Positions 34,088 to 46,491 of a stretch of DNA of 64,000 nucleotides are shown here, one piece after another (within the stretch, counting starts at the first letter, position 1; every line of letters begins with the position of its first letter). Origin of the DNA: Lantana camara. Lineage: Eukaryota; Streptophyta; Magnoliopsida; Lamiales; Verbenaceae. The stretch is taken from positions 43,955,001 to 44,019,000 of the forward strand of contig CM074858.1 of NCBI GenBank assembly GCA_037501455.1, written 5' to 3'. The translations under genes and the position numbers were made by a program. The notes under the pieces are model-generated. The model saw only the letters and a program-made list of their open reading frames with translations. It did not search any database and was not told where the DNA came from.

Positions 34088-35127
34088 AAAATGAATTAAA
34101 ACTTGTGCTTTCTCTATAGACATTTGCACCTAGGGTTTCCATATCCAGGGTCTAAAATGTGTTTTCAAAATGTGTTTTCTTTCGTGGACTTGTTTCTTTA
34201 CCTAAGGTTTGCGATAGGATTCATAATTTGACTAAAGCTTACTCGGTTATAGTAAGATCATAGTCTAACGTTAAGAGTAACTCACTTTGACGTATTCCTT
34301 TGTATGTTACCTTTCTTGAATACCTTAAATGGTATTACTCTCTTGTGTTACATGTTCCTTGTTCATTTGTTTCTTGCATTTCATATGCATCTTGGTTAGT
34401 AGTGGGTCTTAGTTCTTAAGCTCACTCTAGTACGCCACCTACAGGAGTTAAAGTTGAGCACTGGGATCCCCAGGGCACCGCATAATCTGTCTACCTACCT
34501 TTTGTTACTATTAGGTGAGGTGAAGTTATAAATGTTTTCCAACTGGAACCACGATTATACTATCGTATCATATGTTTTGAAATTCAAAGCTAAACCTTGT
34601 TTTGAACTATCCCTTTTATCGGGACATTCTCTTGAAAGGATCATTCATACTTTAATAATATACATTGATCAACAGTACATGTTTTCCAAAGTTCTGCATT
34701 CTTGTTCAAAGACAGTTACATGTTTGCATATGTTTTCAAAGTACAGACAGAATCACATGTTTTCAGACAGCATCATATGTTTTACAGACAGCATCATATG
34801 TTACAGTTACAGTTTCACATGTTATAGTTAGCATACTGGAGTGTTACTCTGGTCACTGCTAATCTTAAATGCAAGCATACAGTTTACAGTTTGGGCCCGG
34901 CGGTTATGTGTGGAGGTGATGCTCGGGAGGTGAGCGCCAACGACATCACCAATACCGGCCGCCACACTTAGACTATTGACACCGACTTTTAACAGGAGGT
35001 TTGTTAAGTCAGGACAATTTGTCTGGGAACGGACAGCAAATCTATTCCCATTACATGTTTACAGGTCGCCTAGGGCTAGCTACCCGAAGTGACAACCGGT
35101 GGAGGATGGTGCATGTTTGTATGCGTT

Positions 35128-35290
35128 GGTAAGAGTTGTTGTTGACCTTGGTCCGATAGTCTACTATGTGCGGAGTTGTTGTTGACCTTGGTCCGATGCT
35201 CTACTATATGTGGGGTTATTGCTGATCTTGGTCCGATACTCTACTAAACGTGGAATTATCGTTGATCCTGGTCCGACACTCTACCGAATC
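35128..35290 (+). repeat. Four tandem units of about 45 bp in 5' LTR of M
   Basis: Each unit has GTTGAYCYTGGTCCGATNCTCTACTA with a variable tail. The same array is at about 45470-45630 in the 3' LTR. No coding function seen. Confidence 0.8.
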
Positions 35291-36154
35291 ATGTTTTTTG
35301 GAGTAAGGATGGAGGAGCCTAGCTTGCGGGCAAAATTCTATTTCATAAAGGATGGTTCATATATGGAAAAGTTCACTTTACCCTTATCCCGTTTTATGAA
35401 AGAACTATGAACCATCAACAGCATATGTGTGCGCGTGTGATAGCATTCATGAAAATGTTTTATAACGTGCATTCTTTTACAGCATCGCATTCAAAGAGTT
35501 TTATCAATCGAACTTGTTTCAAGTTCTTCTTTAAAGCATTGCATTTAACAGTTTTGAACTTTACTTCAAGTTCTTTAATTCAGTACTTTCTTTAAAGTAT
35601 TCCCTCGCTTAGTCCTTTTGACTAATACCTCTCCCGTTTTCTTGCCTCGTGGTTTCAGGTCTTGTAGCCGCAGTCTAGAGGTATCTTGAAGCTCTAGATT
35701 GTCATTTTTGTTTCAGTCAGGACTTAGTATTACTTCCTCTTTTGTGTCCTGCATATGTTTTATGGCTGCATCACTTTATGTTTCTGTATATGTTTTTGAA
35801 TACTTGAGTATCTTCTTTATACTCTTTCTGCTACTCTGTTATCGATATTTTGAACTCTGTTGTATCGGTACTTATATGTGAATCTGTTATATGTTCTGAT
35901 ATGCCGAGTCTCTCTTACACGATCAATATGTTCTTGCTTGTTACATGCCATCATGTTTTGAAAAGTTTTAAAATACTCTGATTTTCCGCTGCATAGCCAC
36001 ATCGTTGTACATGTATAGTTCTGATAGATAGCCGTTCGCTGGAGTATTTCTTGAGTGATGGCTCACACCATTATTTGAGAGGTACTTCAGTGCGGGGGTT
36101 GAGACGCCGCTCTCCTCTTGTTCTGGTACGGGTGGGGGCGTTACAGCCCTGAGG

Positions 36155-36166
36155 TGGTATCAGAGC
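36155..36166 (+). other. Primer-binding site of element M
   Basis: TGGTATCAGAGC, exact complement of the initiator tRNA-Met 3' end, nine bases after the 5' LTR. Confidence 0.95.
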
Positions 36167-36333
36167 ATCGGGTTAAGTAAGCAGAGACTTAACCTAGATT
36201 GCTCTCATGTTGCATCATGGATTGTTCACGCATTGCATCCAGGATCATTCTCATATTGCATCGAGACGGGATATTTGGGGATTGCATGGTTCTGTTATCT
36301 GGATTTCATATCTGTGGTATCTTCTGTATAGCT

Positions 36334-37014
36334 ATGGCAGTTCAGCCACACCAGGATCCTAATCAGCAGATGGATGAGGCTTTCTTTGAGCAGTTTGAGG
36401 CCCCGCGTACTGTGGCAGTTTCTCGCCGTGGAGGCACTCATTTCTACACCTGGCGCAGGTCTAGGAACAGTGGCAGACCTGGGTATTCCTATCCTAACAG
36501 AGTTGTGCACTATCTCGAGTCTGAAAGAGATAGTTACTTTCAGGAGTATCAGAGGACCCGTGAGGTCAGGTTGGAGTCTCTGCGCTATCAGGATCAGTCA
36601 CTGCAGTACCAGATTGACAGGGACATCGCTCGTGAGCATGCTGCAGAGATGACTCATATTGCTGATCAGAGGGCTGCTCGTATTGCTGAGCTGGAGGCAG
36701 ATCTTATGCAGATGACTATCGATCGCGATACCTCTATGGAGCGTCACCAGCACTACTGTGCCCGTGTGAGAGCTCGCCTGTATGATACCTATCACTTATC
36801 CGATGAGCAGGCAGTTGAGGAGGTCGAGGGTCAGGATGTCAGTCAGGCCTCTCAGGAGCCCGAGCCTATGCAGGAGCAGTCTAATGGAGGCGATGGAGGG
36901 TCTGATGATGATGATGATGGCGGAGATGATCCAGCAGGACACGGACAGGGTGAGGTCGTTGTCGTTTCTGATGACACCACCAGGGGTTCTTTGGACCACA
37001 GTTATCAGGGTTGA
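36334..37014 (+). CDS. Extra coiled-coil ORF between primer site and gag in element M
   Basis: I chose the ATG at 36334 (MAVQPHQDPN), giving 226 residues; the frame is open further upstream but that part is hydrophobic and overlaps the primer-site leader. The order is: a polar N-terminus with TWRRSRNSGRPGYSYPNR; a long charged helical stretch (about residues 60-150) with heptad-like spacing, e.g. IADQRAARIAELEADL; and an acidic tail with a run of D after GGDGGS, ending VVVVSDDTT. No enzyme motif, signal peptide or membrane segment. Extra ORFs upstream of gag are known in Ogre/Tat gypsy elements; I do not know one as standard in Tekay. Function unknown. A polymerising accessory protein is a guess from the coiled coil. 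Confidence 0.72.
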   Translation: MAVQPHQDPNQQMDEAFFEQFEAPRTVAVSRRGGTHFYTWRRSRNSGRPGYSYPNRVVHYLESERDSYFQEYQRTREVRLESLRYQDQSLQYQIDRDIAREHAAEMTHIADQRAARIAELEADLMQMTIDRDTSMERHQHYCARVRARLYDTYHLSDEQAVEEVEGQDVSQASQEPEPMQEQSNGGDGGSDDDDDGGDDPAGHGQGEVVVVSDDTTRGSLDHSYQG

Positions 37015-37848
37015 TTGCTGATGGGAGATTTTTGTATATAGTACTGATGCATATATGTCTATCTATGGATGGCGGACGTATAGCCGGGACAGTTCAGGAC
37101 TGACTTTTGGATGAGGGGATGTATAGCTCTGGTAGATGATCCCCGACTTTTGGCACCACAGATGACGGTTCAGATGACTTGGTACCTACTAGGTTATTTT
37201 CAGCAGGGTTGGACGGATTGGTAAGGCCTGTAAGGGAGTCAACTCGATAGTATTGGGTCCTCCCCATTTTTTTTGAATTAATACTGTTAACATGTGGCCT
37301 GTAGTAAATTTTACCAAACCTTGCACAGTTATAACACTTTCGGCTTTATGTTGAATATCTGTTTACTGCTTTCCATAACTGTCATGGCATGAGTCTTAGA
37401 GTTGCTTCAAGATACCATTAGGACCGTTGATAGGATCATGCCATTTCATTTATTGTTAGCATGCTATTATTCTTGATATGTTGGATACGCTTCTGGATAT
37501 GTTGATCATGCTTCTGATCATGCTACAGTTCTTGTTAATATGACAGTACACGTTCTGTTCCCGTTTTACATGTTGATCATGTTTTGGGATATGTTATACA
37601 CGTTTCTGATATGTTGATATGTTGCCCGAGCTTCTGTTCTCGTTTACATGTTATCTGACAATTGTTTCTGATTATATGATATGTTTAGAGATCTTGAATC
37701 TTTGCTGACATGTTGTTATGGTAATGTGTTGTTCTCATACTTATGTGTGACTACGTGAGAATGTGAATACGTGGTTACGGATTCTGTGAAGCATTATATG
37801 TCATGCATCGAATATATGTATCTGAATGCTTGTGAATTCAGTAACAAC
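37015..37848 (+). other. Non-coding spacer between extra ORF and gag in element M
   Basis: 834 bases without a gene. From about 37440 it is rich in degenerate repeats of GATATGTTGATCATG. It ends in TGAATTCAG just before the gag ATG, which could serve as a splice acceptor letting gag be reached past the upstream ORF; this is speculation from one short motif. Confidence 0.5.
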
Positions 37849-40800
37849 ATGCCACCAAGAAGAGCACCCCGGAATCGTGTACCACCACTGCCACCCCAAA
37901 GAGATGTCATGCCACCCCCTGAAAGAGAAAGAACTCCGGAATTAAGGGATGTGCTACGATAATTTATGAGGGCTTGTGCACCGAGAGATAATCCTCCTAA
38001 TGAAAGGTCATTGGAGAAGTTTCTGAGGATGAATCCGCCTAAGTTCTATGGAGAACCGAACGACATAAAGGCTGAGAATTGGATTACTAGTCTCGAGAAG
38101 ATTTTCGAGGCTATGGAGATCTACCCAGAGGATCGTGAACGAGTTCGGTATGCTACTTTTCTTATGGAAGGAGCTGCATATAATTGGTGGAAGCACGTTC
38201 AGCATATGTGGATTGAGAATAACGTTGAAGGAAGTTGGGATGAGTTTATCAGAGAGTTTCAGCAGAACTATACGCCTCAAGTGACTCGTGATGCACGAGA
38301 GGCTGAGTTTATGAGTCTGGTTCAGGGAACTATGAATGTGATGGAGTATGAAGCTAGGTTTGTGAGGCTGATCAAGTATGCGCCTCATATTCTGAATGAT
38401 GAGCGTCGCAAGACGAAGAGGTTTATTGATGGACTGAAGCCTGAACTTCGGTTGGCACTTGCATCTTTGGTTATTGAGACCTACAACCAGGCTGTTGATA
38501 GAGCGCTAAGGGTTGAAGCTGCACACAAGGAGATCAAGATAACTACTGCCCATCAAGGACCTTCTAACCCTAAGCCTTATCAAGGTAATAAGCGACCTTC
38601 CGGATCTTTTCCCCAAGGAACTGGAAAGAGGCCAATGGTAACACCACAGCGTCAGCAGCAGAATGCTCCACCGAAACAGCAAGCACAGAAGCAGAAAGCG
38701 CCACAGCAGTATCAGAAGGCGCCACAACAGCAGAGAGCACCTCAGCCAGGTCCAGAGGAAATTATTTGCCGATATTGTCGCCGAACGGGACACACTGAGG
38801 AGAACTGTCGCAAGAAAGCTGGACAGTGTTTCGCGTGTGGTTCCCCTGAGCACCAGATAGATAGTTGCCCGCACAAGATCAGGAGATTTGGGGTCCAGGA
38901 TAAAGGAAAAGGAGTGGTGGGTACGACGAACAAACCGGTGGTCAGAGGCAGAGCTTATGCTTTGGATGGTAAGGAGGAGGTTGATCCTTCGTCTATTGTG
39001 GAAGGTATTGTGCACATTCTTAACATGCCAGTTAAGGTCTTGTATGACCCTGGCGCTACGCATTCATTTGTTGCTTCTAAATTATGTGCGCATTTACAGT
39101 TTCCGCTTGAATACTTGCCATATAAATTTGAAGTGAGTTCTCCTTTGGGAACTTGTCTTGTTACGGATCAAGTATATAAACGCTGCCCTATATGTATTGG
39201 TACCCGTTGTTACCCGACGGATCTGATTGAGTTACCGATGACAAGATACGATGTTATACTTGGTATGGATTGGTTGTCTAAGTACCGAGCTAAGTTGGAT
39301 TGTTACAAGAAAGAGATCATCTTGGAAGAAGATGAAAGTGGGACATCAGAAGGGAAAGTTGAGAAGTTATCAGTGATTTCTTCGATGGAAGCTAAGAAGT
39401 TGATTCAGAAAGGAGCTAGTGGATTTGTGGCTTATCTTTTGAATAGACCGAAAGATCAACTTAAGATCGAAGAAGTGGAAGTGGTGAACGAATTCCTAGA
39501 TGTGTTTCCTGAGCATTTGGATTCGTTACCCCCTGATCGAGAGTTGGAGTTTACGATCGAGACGATATCAGGAGCTGAGCCGTACTCAAAGACACCTTAC
39601 AGAATGGCACCAGCTGAATTAGATGAACTGAGAAAGCAATTGGATGAACTGATTGAGTCTGGATATGTTCGACCGAGCACATCGCCGTGGGGAGCGCCTG
39701 TGCTTTTCGTTAAGAAGAAGGATGGATCATTGCGTTTATGCATTGACTATCGGGAGTTGAATAGGATGACAATCAAGAATAAGTATCCTCTTCCTCATAT
39801 CGAAGAGCTGTTCGATATACTTCAAGGATCGAAGGTCTACTCCAAGTTAGATCTTAGACAAGGGTATTATCAATTGAAGATAAGGGAAGCAGATATTCCG
39901 AAGACTGCTTTCAACAGCCGATACGGACATTATGAGTTTGTAGTAATGCCGTTTGGTTTGACGAACGCACCAGCTACATTCATGGATATGATGCACCGTA
40001 TATTCAAGCCGTTTCTTGACAAGTTTGTAGTGATCTTCATCGACGATATTTTGGTATTTTCGAAGACACCGGAGGAACATGCTGAGCATCTTCGAATCGT
40101 GTTACGCACTTTGCTGGATCACAAGCTATATGCGAAGTTCAGTAAATGTGAGTTCTGGCTTGAGAGAGTTACGTTTCTCGGACACATCATATCAGGATCT
40201 GAAATCGAAGTAGATCCCTCGAAGATCGAGACGATTATGGATTGGAGGTCACCGAAGAATCCTTCAGAAGTGAGGAGTTTTCTGGGATTAGCTGGTTACT
40301 ACCGGAGGTTTGTCCAAGATTTCTCGAAGATAGCTACACCTCTCACTAAGTTGACAAAGAAAGAAGGGAAGTTTGAATGGACTGAGAAGTGTGAGCAAAG
40401 TTTTCAAAGGTTGAAGGAGATGCTAACAACTGCACCCGTGTTAGCGTTACCAGAAGGAAAAGAAGGATATACTGTCTACACCGATGCTTCGAAAGAAGGA
40501 CTAGGAGGAGTTTTGATGCAGAACGGGAAAGTGATTGCGTATGCATCAAGGAAACTCAAAACGCATGAAGTCAACTACCCGACACATGATTTGGAGTTAG
40601 CCGTGACAATTTTTGCTCTGGGAAAATGGAGACATTACCTGTATGGAGTTACGTTTGAGATCTTTACTGATCATAAGAGCCTGCGATATCTATTCACTCA
40701 GAAGGAGTTGAATATGCGACAGAGGAGATGGATGGAATTTCTGGAGGACTACGACTGCATTATTCAGTACCATCCAGGAAAGGCGAATGTTGTAGCAGAT

Positions 40801-42459
40801 GCTCTAAGCAGGAAAGTTCGTTTGGCACAGATTTCTGCCAACCTCGAGGTTGAACAAAGAGAGAGAATGGAGGTGATAACTAAAGCTCGAGTCGCGAACG
40901 TTGTGATGATATCACCTTTGAAAGAACAAGTGTTGGAAGCTCAGAAGAACGACGAGTGGATCAAGAAATGTCTCGAATCTAAGGAGAAAGATGATGAGAC
41001 CAAGTTCAAGGTTGATGAACATGGAATATTGAGGTACAAAGGTCGAGTATGCGTACCAACTATTTTGAGGAAAGAGATTCTCGACGAAGCGCATAAGACT
41101 AAGTACACGATACATCCCGGAGGTACTAAGATGTATCAAGATGTTAAGACGCATTTCTGGTGGAATGGAATGAAGAGAGACATAGCCAACTATGTCAAGA
41201 AGTGCTTAACTTGTCAGAAAGTTAAAGCTGAGCACCAGAAGCCGAGTGGGAAGTTGCAACCATTACCGATTCCGACTTGGAAGTGGGAGCAAATCACGAT
41301 GGATTTTGTCACTGGATTACCCAAAGTCAGAGGAGGACAAGATAGTATCTGGGTGATCATTGATCGATTGACAAAGTCAGCGCACTTTTTGCCAGTAAAG
41401 ACGACGGATAAGGTTAGCTCGTTGGCAAAGCTGTACCAACAAGAGATTGTCAGATTACATGGAGTCCCGAACAGTATAGTCTCGGATAGAGATCCGAAAT
41501 TCACGTCGCACTTGTGGAAAGAAATTCAGACTTTGATGGGAACAAAGTTGAACTTCAGTACTGCAGCACATCCTCAGACGGATGGACAATCAGAAAGGAT
41601 GATCAAATACTTGGAAGATATGCTAAGAGCTTGCGCGTTGGACTTCCAGGAAAGTTGGAAAGAGTGTTTACCTCTTGTGGAGTTTGCATACAACAATAGT
41701 TATCAAGCTTCTATTAAAGCTGCTCCGTATGAAGCTCTGTATGGAAGGAAATGTAGATCCCCGTTATACTGGGATTTGGATGAAGCGAGATGTACTGAGG
41801 AAGGACCGAGCAGAGTGAATTCTGCCAAATGGATAAGAGAAGCGACGGAGAAGATTCAGATCATTCGCCAGAGAATGAAAGCTGCCCAGGACAGGCAGAA
41901 GAGTTATGCTGATCGACGAAGAAGGGATTTGGAATTCGCAGTGGGCGAAAAGGTATTTCTGAAGGCATCACCAAGGAAAGGGTTTTCCCGAATTGGGAAA
42001 GGTGGAAAATTAAACCCGAGATATGTTAGACCGTATGAGATACTAGAGAGAGTCGGACCGACTGCGTATAAATTGGATTTGCCTGTAGGTCTAACAGGAA
42101 TCCACAACGTATTTCAAGTATCTCAGCTTCGTAAGTGTTTCTTGGATGAGACAGAGGTTGTGCCGGTAGAGGAGATACCGTTGGAACCGGATTTGACTTA
42201 TGTTTTGAAGCCCGCTAAGATTCTAGACAGGAAGTTTCAAGAGTTAAGGAATAGGAAGATTCCTTTGGTTAAAGTCCTTTGGAAGGGACATGGGACAGAA
42301 GAGGCAACCTGGGAGACAGAAGAGAAAATGCAGAAACATCACCCTGAGTTGTTTGCAGTTACAGCAGAAGAATCTGAGGACAGATTCTCTTTAAGGAGGG
42401 GTGATTGTAACAGCCCAAAACAGGGCCTGGATGAAAACAGTAAGTTAAGGCAGTGGTAA
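37849..42459 (+). CDS. gag-pol polyprotein of element M (one in-frame stop near the gag start)
   Basis: From MPPRRAPRN at 37849 the frame meets TAA at 37960-37962; an ATG in the same frame follows at 37966 and 1497 codons are open to 42459. Order: capsid ([22 protein letters not shown]); two CCHC knuckles (38767-38870); protease with YDPGATHSF (39043-39069), P replacing the usual S/T; RT with FIDD (Asp codons 40042-40047); RNase H with YTDASKEG (40477-40500); integrase with HHCC (41089-41219) and D/D/E at 41302, 41485 and 41593 (35 residues between the last two); GIHNVFQVS; chromodomain with [19 protein letters not shown] (about 42259-42318). The product drives replication and insertion. The coding end overlaps the 3' LTR. 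Confidence 0.95.
42388..42405 (+). other. Polypurine tract of element M
   Basis: CTTTAAGGAGGGGTGAT directly before the 3' LTR start TGTAAC, inside the end of the pol reading frame. Confidence 0.8.
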
Positions 42460-45400
42460 AGCGTTTATAGACCGTGATCCAACTTTTTGAATCATCGTGC
42501 ATTGCATTCTTACATGAACTTTGTGCTCGTATATGATCTGACATGCTTTAAGGGGGAATTCTTGACCTTTGATTCAGTTTACTATTCATAACCTGAGCCT
42601 ACCTTGTTCATATTGCTACTCGAACCCTAGAGGTTCATCACACATGTTTCCCAATTGTTTGAACTGGTTTCCCGAACTCAGAAAGTCTTTCTTGAGCCAT
42701 AAGGGTATTTTTGGAACTTACCGACCAAAGTTACTATTCATCAGAAAATGATCTTTTGATTCTGATACCTTTTTCAACCCAAGTTACAGTCGAATCGATC
42801 CTTGAGTCGAGACGAGTCTTTTGATATTATTCTTGGCTTGGAAATCCATTCCGAAATTTTGTTTTATTGAAAACGTTTTTGAAAACCCTAGTTTACTATT
42901 CCTTTTACGAACGGTTTTCATTCGGAAAATGTTTTCTCTTCGGATTTGCACTACTTGAGCTATTTCAAGATTTTTGAGATGTTTTACAACTCTTGATTCA
43001 AACCCTAGCTTGAAATTTTGAAGCGTACGTTCGTACTTGAGAATCCACTATTCATCCTACGTTTTCAACTTTTTAACGGTAAAACGTTTTATAGTCGATT
43101 TTGGACTCAAAACGCTTCTCGATTTATTTCTTGAATTTTGGAAGCAATCCGGACTTGAAAATCATTCTAGAAAGTTTCGAGCTCAAAAGTTTTATTCACT
43201 AAAACTAATGTATCTTTCAAACGGTAAATCCGATTTCGACGAATGAATATGCGTTTCGAAGCTAATTTTCTTGCCGTCGGAATGGTTAAACTTCCAGCCA
43301 CTTATCCTTGAGCCTTGGGGGACGAAATTACAGAAATACCCCCAGCAGCCCATTTTTAGCTTCAACATCCCTAAAGCTTCTAGATGATACAAGTGGATGA
43401 ACTCTTGTTTTGCTCTCCTACCCTTAAGCCCTCTCTAATTGCAAGGTGAGGGGCTTCCCAACACCTATATATACCCCTCTCATGGCATTTGAATCCTTGC
43501 TCAAAGTCTTGTGTTAACAAGCACTCCTCTCTCCCTCCTTTCCCCTCTTGCCGTCGGCATCCCCTCCCCTTATAGCTAGGTTAGTTTGTTTTGTTTATGT
43601 TATGTTAGTTTAGTTTATGTTTTTATGTTATGGTATGTTTATATTATGTTTAGGTTGGGTCTTAGGGTCTTCCCTAAGCCATATAGGATTTTATTTTATG
43701 CATTTATTATATAGTTTTCATGATATGTTTGTGTAGTTGTTTATATGTTTTAATTGTTTAGTATATGCTTGAATATGTTATGAATTGCTCTAGTATATGC
43801 TATGATCATGTGATATGCTTGTTATATTATGAGAATTGATGCATGATTATGGAATTTGAATTATGTTCATGCATGCTAGCTAATGGAATAGTGATTTACA
43901 ATTTATTATGTCACAACTTGTTACATGTTGATATGGAATTAAATTGTTACATGTTACATGCCTAAAGGTTTATGATATATGATATGATATGATATGAGAT
44001 ATGTTGTGACATGTTGTCACATTGTTATATGACTCTTGAATTATGAATTGAGCTTATGGTATGATTTGGATTAATGAATTAGTGCCTTGATCATGTTATA
44101 CACTTTAATAGTGTCACATGTTATAACCTAAGATAGATTAGTGTTTCATAACTTGATCTTATGCCTTAATTGGATCTCTTAACTATAGGTTATACCTTTA
44201 ACCTAGATCACACTTGATTATATTAACATGAACTTGAAACTATAGGTTATAATCAAGATCATAATTTAATTAGGGGGTGTGTGTGTGTGCATGCCGTGTG
44301 TGTGTGGGTGTGTGTATGGTAAGGGTTTGACCCGACCCTCTGACCCGACATGTGAATAGTAACCGGTGAATAGTAATCGTGAATAGTAATCTTGAATAGT
44401 ACTTTTGAATAGTGCTTTTGAATAGTAAAAATGAATTAAAACTTGTGCTTTCTCTATAGACATTTGCACCTAGGGTTTCCATATCCAGGGTCTAAAATGT
44501 GTTTTCAAAATGTGTTTTCTTTCGTGGACTTGTTTCTTTACCTAAGGTTTGCGATAGGATTCATAATTTGACTAAAGCTTACTCGGTTATAGTAAGATCA
44601 TAGTCTAACGTTAAGAGTAACTCACTTTGACGTATTCCTTTGTGTGTTACCTTTCTTGAATACCTTAAATGGTATTACTCTCTTGTGTTACATGTTCCTT
44701 GTTCATTTGTTTCTTGCATTTCATATGCATCTTGGTTAGTAGTGGGTCTTAGTTCTTAAGCTCACTGTAGTACGCCACCTACTGGAGTTAAAGTTGAGCA
44801 CTGGGATCCCCAGGGCACCGCATAATCTGTCTACCTACCTTTTGTTACTATTAGGTGAGGTGAAGTTATAAATGTTTTCCAACTGGAACCACGATTATAC
44901 TATCGTATCATATGTTTTGAAATTCAAAGCTAAACCTTGTTTTGAACTATCCCTTTTATCGGGACATTCTCTTGAAAGGATCATTCATACTTTAATAGTA
45001 TACATTGATCAACAGTACATGTTTTCCAAAGTTCTGCTTTCTTGTTCAAAGAGAGTTACATGTTTGCATATGTTTTCAAAGTACAGACAGAATCACATGT
45101 TTTCAGACAGAATCATATGTTTTACAGACAACATCATATGTTACAGTTACAGTTTCACATGTTATAGTTAGCATACTGGAGTGTTACTCTGGTCACTGCT
45201 AATCTTAAATGCAAGCATACAGTTTACAGTTTGGGCCCGACGGTTATGTGTGGAGGTGATGCTCGGGAGGTGAGCGCCAACGACATCACCAATACTGGCC
45301 GCCACACTTAGACTATTGATACCGACTTTTAACAGGAGGTTTGTTAAGTCAGGACAATTTGTCTGGGAACAGATAGCAAATCTGTTCCCATTACATGTTT

Positions 45401-46491
45401 ACAGGTCGCCTAGGGCTAGCTACCCGAAGTGACAACCGGTGGAGGATGGTGCATGTTTGTATGCGTTGGTAAGAGTTGTTGTTGACCATGGTCCGATAGT
45501 CTACTATGTGCGGAGTTGTTGTTGAGCTTGGTCCGATGCTCTACTATATGTGGGGTTATTGTTGATCTTGGTCCGATACTCTACTAAACGTGGAATTATC
45601 GTTGATCCTGGTCCGACACTCTACCGAATCATGTTTTCTGGAGTAAGGATGGAGGAGCCTAGCTTGCGGGCAAAATTCTGTTTCATAAAGGATGGTTCAT
45701 ATCTGGAAAAGTTCACTTTACCCTTATCCCGTTTTATGAAAGAACTATGAACCATCAACAGTATATGTGTGCGCGTGTGATAGCATTCATGAAAATGTTT
45801 TATAACGTGCATTCTTTTACAGCATCGCATTCAAAGAGTTTTATCAATCGAACTTGTTTCAAGTTCTTCTTTAAAGCATTGCATTTAACAGTTTCGAACT
45901 TTACTTCAAGTTCTTTAATTCAGTACTTTCTTTAAAGTATTCCCTCGCTTAGTCCTTTTGACTAATACCTCTCCCGTTTTCTTGCCTCGTGGTTTCAGGT
46001 CTTGCAGCCGCAGTCTAGAGGTATCTTGAAGCTCTAGATTGTCATTTTTGTTTCAGTCAGGACTTAGTATTACTTCCTCTTTAGTGTCCTGCATATGTTT
46101 TATGGCTGCATCACTTTATGTTTCTGTATATGTTTTTGAATACTTGAGTATCTTCGTTATACTCTTTCTGCTACTCTATTACCGATATTTTGAACTCTGC
46201 TGTATCGGTACTTATATGTGAATCTGTTATATGTTCTGATATGCCGAGTCTCTCTTACACGATCAATATGTTCTTGCTTGTTACATGCCATCACGCACAT
46301 GTTTTGAAAAGTTTTAAAATACTCTGATTTTCCGCTGCATAGCCACATCGTTGTACATGTATAGTTCTGATAGATAGCCGTTCGCTGGAGTATTTCTTGA
46401 GTGATGGCTCACACCATTATTTGAGAGGTGCTTCAGTGCGGTGGTTGAGACGCCGCTCTCCTCTTGTTCTGGTACGGGTGGGGGCGTTACA
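42406..46491 (+). mobile_element. 3' LTR of element M
   Basis: 4086 bp, same ends and landmarks as the 5' LTR. Lacks 21 bp near 43170 and has CACGCA extra near 46294. Followed by ACTCA (46492-46496), the target duplication. Confidence 0.95.

Larger units (their letters stand above)
32045..36145 (+). mobile_element. 5' LTR of element M
   Basis: 4101 bp, TGTAACAGCCC to GGGGGCGTTACA. Contains a TATA box (33126-33133) followed by a CT-rich leader (33175-33235), a TG-rich run (33937-33975), six TGAATAGTA repeats (34013-34087) with four reverse-complement copies upstream, and four tandem units of about 45 bp (35128-35290). The short ORFs are not genes. Confidence 0.95.
32045..46491 (+). mobile_element. 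Element M: near-intact Tekay-type Ty3/gypsy retrotransposon with an extra ORF
   Basis: 14.4 kb: 5' LTR 32045-36145, primer site 36155-36166, coiled-coil ORF 36334-37014, long leader, gag-pol 37849-42459, polypurine tract and 3' LTR 42406-46491, framed by ACTCA duplications. The LTRs differ by scattered substitutions, one 21-bp loss in the 3' LTR (near 43170) and a 6-bp gain (near 46294), which together account for the 15-bp length difference. Pol is one open frame. It is the youngest and most complete element in the window and inserted into G's 3' LTR. Confidence 0.95.

Noticed and set aside
34532..34862. ORFs of 65-99 codons conserved in both M LTRs
   Set aside because: They are conserved only because the LTRs are copies; they cover degenerate CAGACAGCATCATATG repeats and match no protein type.
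36199..36333. Upstream in-frame extension of the extra ORF in M
   Set aside because: It opens at a TTG and is hydrophobic and cysteine-rich, unlike the rest; the ATG at 36334 starts the coherent part. The stretch could resemble a signal sequence but overlaps the primer-site leader.
36334..37014. Extra ORF as an env-like gene
   Set aside because: Env-like genes lie after pol and have membrane segments; this one lies before gag and is charged throughout.
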